DNA from: Polynucleobacter sp. AP-Kolm-20A-A1 | GTDB taxonomy: Bacteria > Pseudomonadota > Gammaproteobacteria > Burkholderiales > Burkholderiaceae | NCBI RefSeq assembly: GCF_018688315.1 | Contig: NZ_CP061315.1 | Coordinates: 1,426,001-1,490,000, forward strand | Direction of reading: 5' to 3' | DNA: 64,000 nt | The notes under the pieces: generated by a model | What the model was told of the DNA's origin: nothing | The model's database searches: none | Seen by the model: the letters and a program-made list of their open reading frames with translations, nothing else | In this document: positions 63,678 through 64,000 of the stretch, piece after piece | Layout: each line of letters begins with the position of its first letter | How positions within the stretch are numbered: position 1 is the first letter of the stretch | Made by a program: the position numbers and the translations under genes

Positions 63678-64000
63678 ATGAAATTACAGAAACTCATCTT
63701 AGCGAGCACCGCCGCAGTTTTAGCAATTGGCACTGGCTCAGTATTTGCTCAATTTAAAAACTCAGAAGATGCTATTAAGTATCGCCAAAGCGCCTTTACT
63801 GTGATGGCCAACTCCTTTGGGAAAATTGGCGCCGTTGTAAAAGGCGAAGCACCGTACAACAAAGATGAAGTTGCTAAGAATGCAGCGGTAGTGGCAACTA
63901 TCTCTTCTTTACCATGGCAAGCTTTTGGCCCTGGAACTGAAGGTGGAAAAGCGCAAGCTGATGTTTGGTCTGATAACGCCAAGTTCAAGGCAGCAGCTGA
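63678..64000 (+). CDS. Cytochrome c' family protein, 5' part (cut by window end)
   Basis: The frame opens at ATG 63678 after AGGAGAATATCC, a strong ribosome site, and is still open at the window edge (107 codons). A signal peptide (ILASTAAVLAIGTGSVFAQ) is cut near residue 25. DAIKYRQSAFTVMANSFGKI is the first helix of a four-helix c-type cytochrome, and WQAFGPGTEGGKAQADVW is also conserved. The C-terminal CxxCH heme site lies beyond the window. Probably binds nitric oxide or carries electrons in the periplasm. Confidence 0.85.
   Translation, partial: MKLQKLILASTAAVLAIGTGSVFAQFKNSEDAIKYRQSAFTVMANSFGKIGAVVKGEAPYNKDEVAKNAAVVATISSLPWQAFGPGTEGGKAQADVWSDNAKFKAAA

Noticed and set aside
1..64000. 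CRISPR array, prophage, insertion sequence, tRNA or rRNA
   Set aside because: No regularly spaced repeats, transposase or phage genes, terminal repeats or cloverleaf sequences other than ssrA were seen.

Overview
The window is a densely packed, AT-leaning stretch of a betaproteobacterial chromosome. The likeliest source is a free-living freshwater Burkholderiaceae such as Polynucleobacter. Three things point there: the one-piece tmRNA encodes the tag ANDERFALAA, usual in that group; there are three Bug-type periplasmic receptors; and the gene order gyrA-serC-pheA-hisC-tyrA-aroA-cmk-rpsA-ihfB-lapB matches Burkholderiales. I see no prophage, insertion sequence, CRISPR array, rRNA or tRNA. Almost every base is coding, spacers are short, and no gene-free stretch exceeds 300 bases.

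Layout. 1-4.6 kb: an SbtA-like permease, then a VOC protein, an HMG-CoA lyase and a class III CoA-transferase divergent from a LysR regulator; probably a small branched-acid catabolic unit. 4.6-6.6 kb: a (6-4)-type photolyase-related gene between two small uncharacterised genes (DUF2256 and TIGR03643 types). 6.7-10.5 kb: HNH protein, DUF4239 membrane protein, CitE-like lyase, an unknown protein and an unusual NRAMP transporter. 10.6-19.1 kb: esterase, orphan TRAP receptor, pmbA, mog, orn, M48 protease, rsgA, CobD/CbiB-like protein, NUDIX hydrolase. 19.1-21.4 kb: rpsP-rimM-trmD-rplS. 21.6-30.2 kb: lipoprotein, membrane protein, a fatty-acid oxidation set (acyl-CoA ligase, etfBA, acyl-CoA dehydrogenase), histone-deacetylase-like amidohydrolase, mltB. 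30.2-37.1 kb: cysM, comEA, hydrolase and the envelope sugar genes hldD, rfaE1, ugd, lapB.

37.1-48.3 kb is one long minus-strand run: gyrA, serC, pheA, hisC, tyrA, aroA, cmk, rpsA, ihfB. It joins aromatic amino acid and serine synthesis to core replication and translation. 48.5-51 kb: ompA-like gene, ubiG, gph, ssrA. 51-64 kb is more accessory: methyltransferase, pirin, CMD protein, Bug receptor, trhO, then Bug receptor, MmgE/PrpD protein, D-2-hydroxyacid dehydrogenase, split chromate-type transporter and a third Bug receptor. After these come crcB, ygiD, two very small genes, a site-2-type protease and the start of a cytochrome c' gene cut by the window edge.

Most of the window is ordinary housekeeping DNA. 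I found no convincing wholly new system. The best leads are the small partners of the photolyase, RNA hairpins in the rpsP-rimM and rpsA leaders, the absence of lapA, the variant NRAMP protein and the receptor-rich carboxylate cluster. Three intact genes under 60 codons (4635-4799, 62567-62704, 62749-62916) were found by direct reading.
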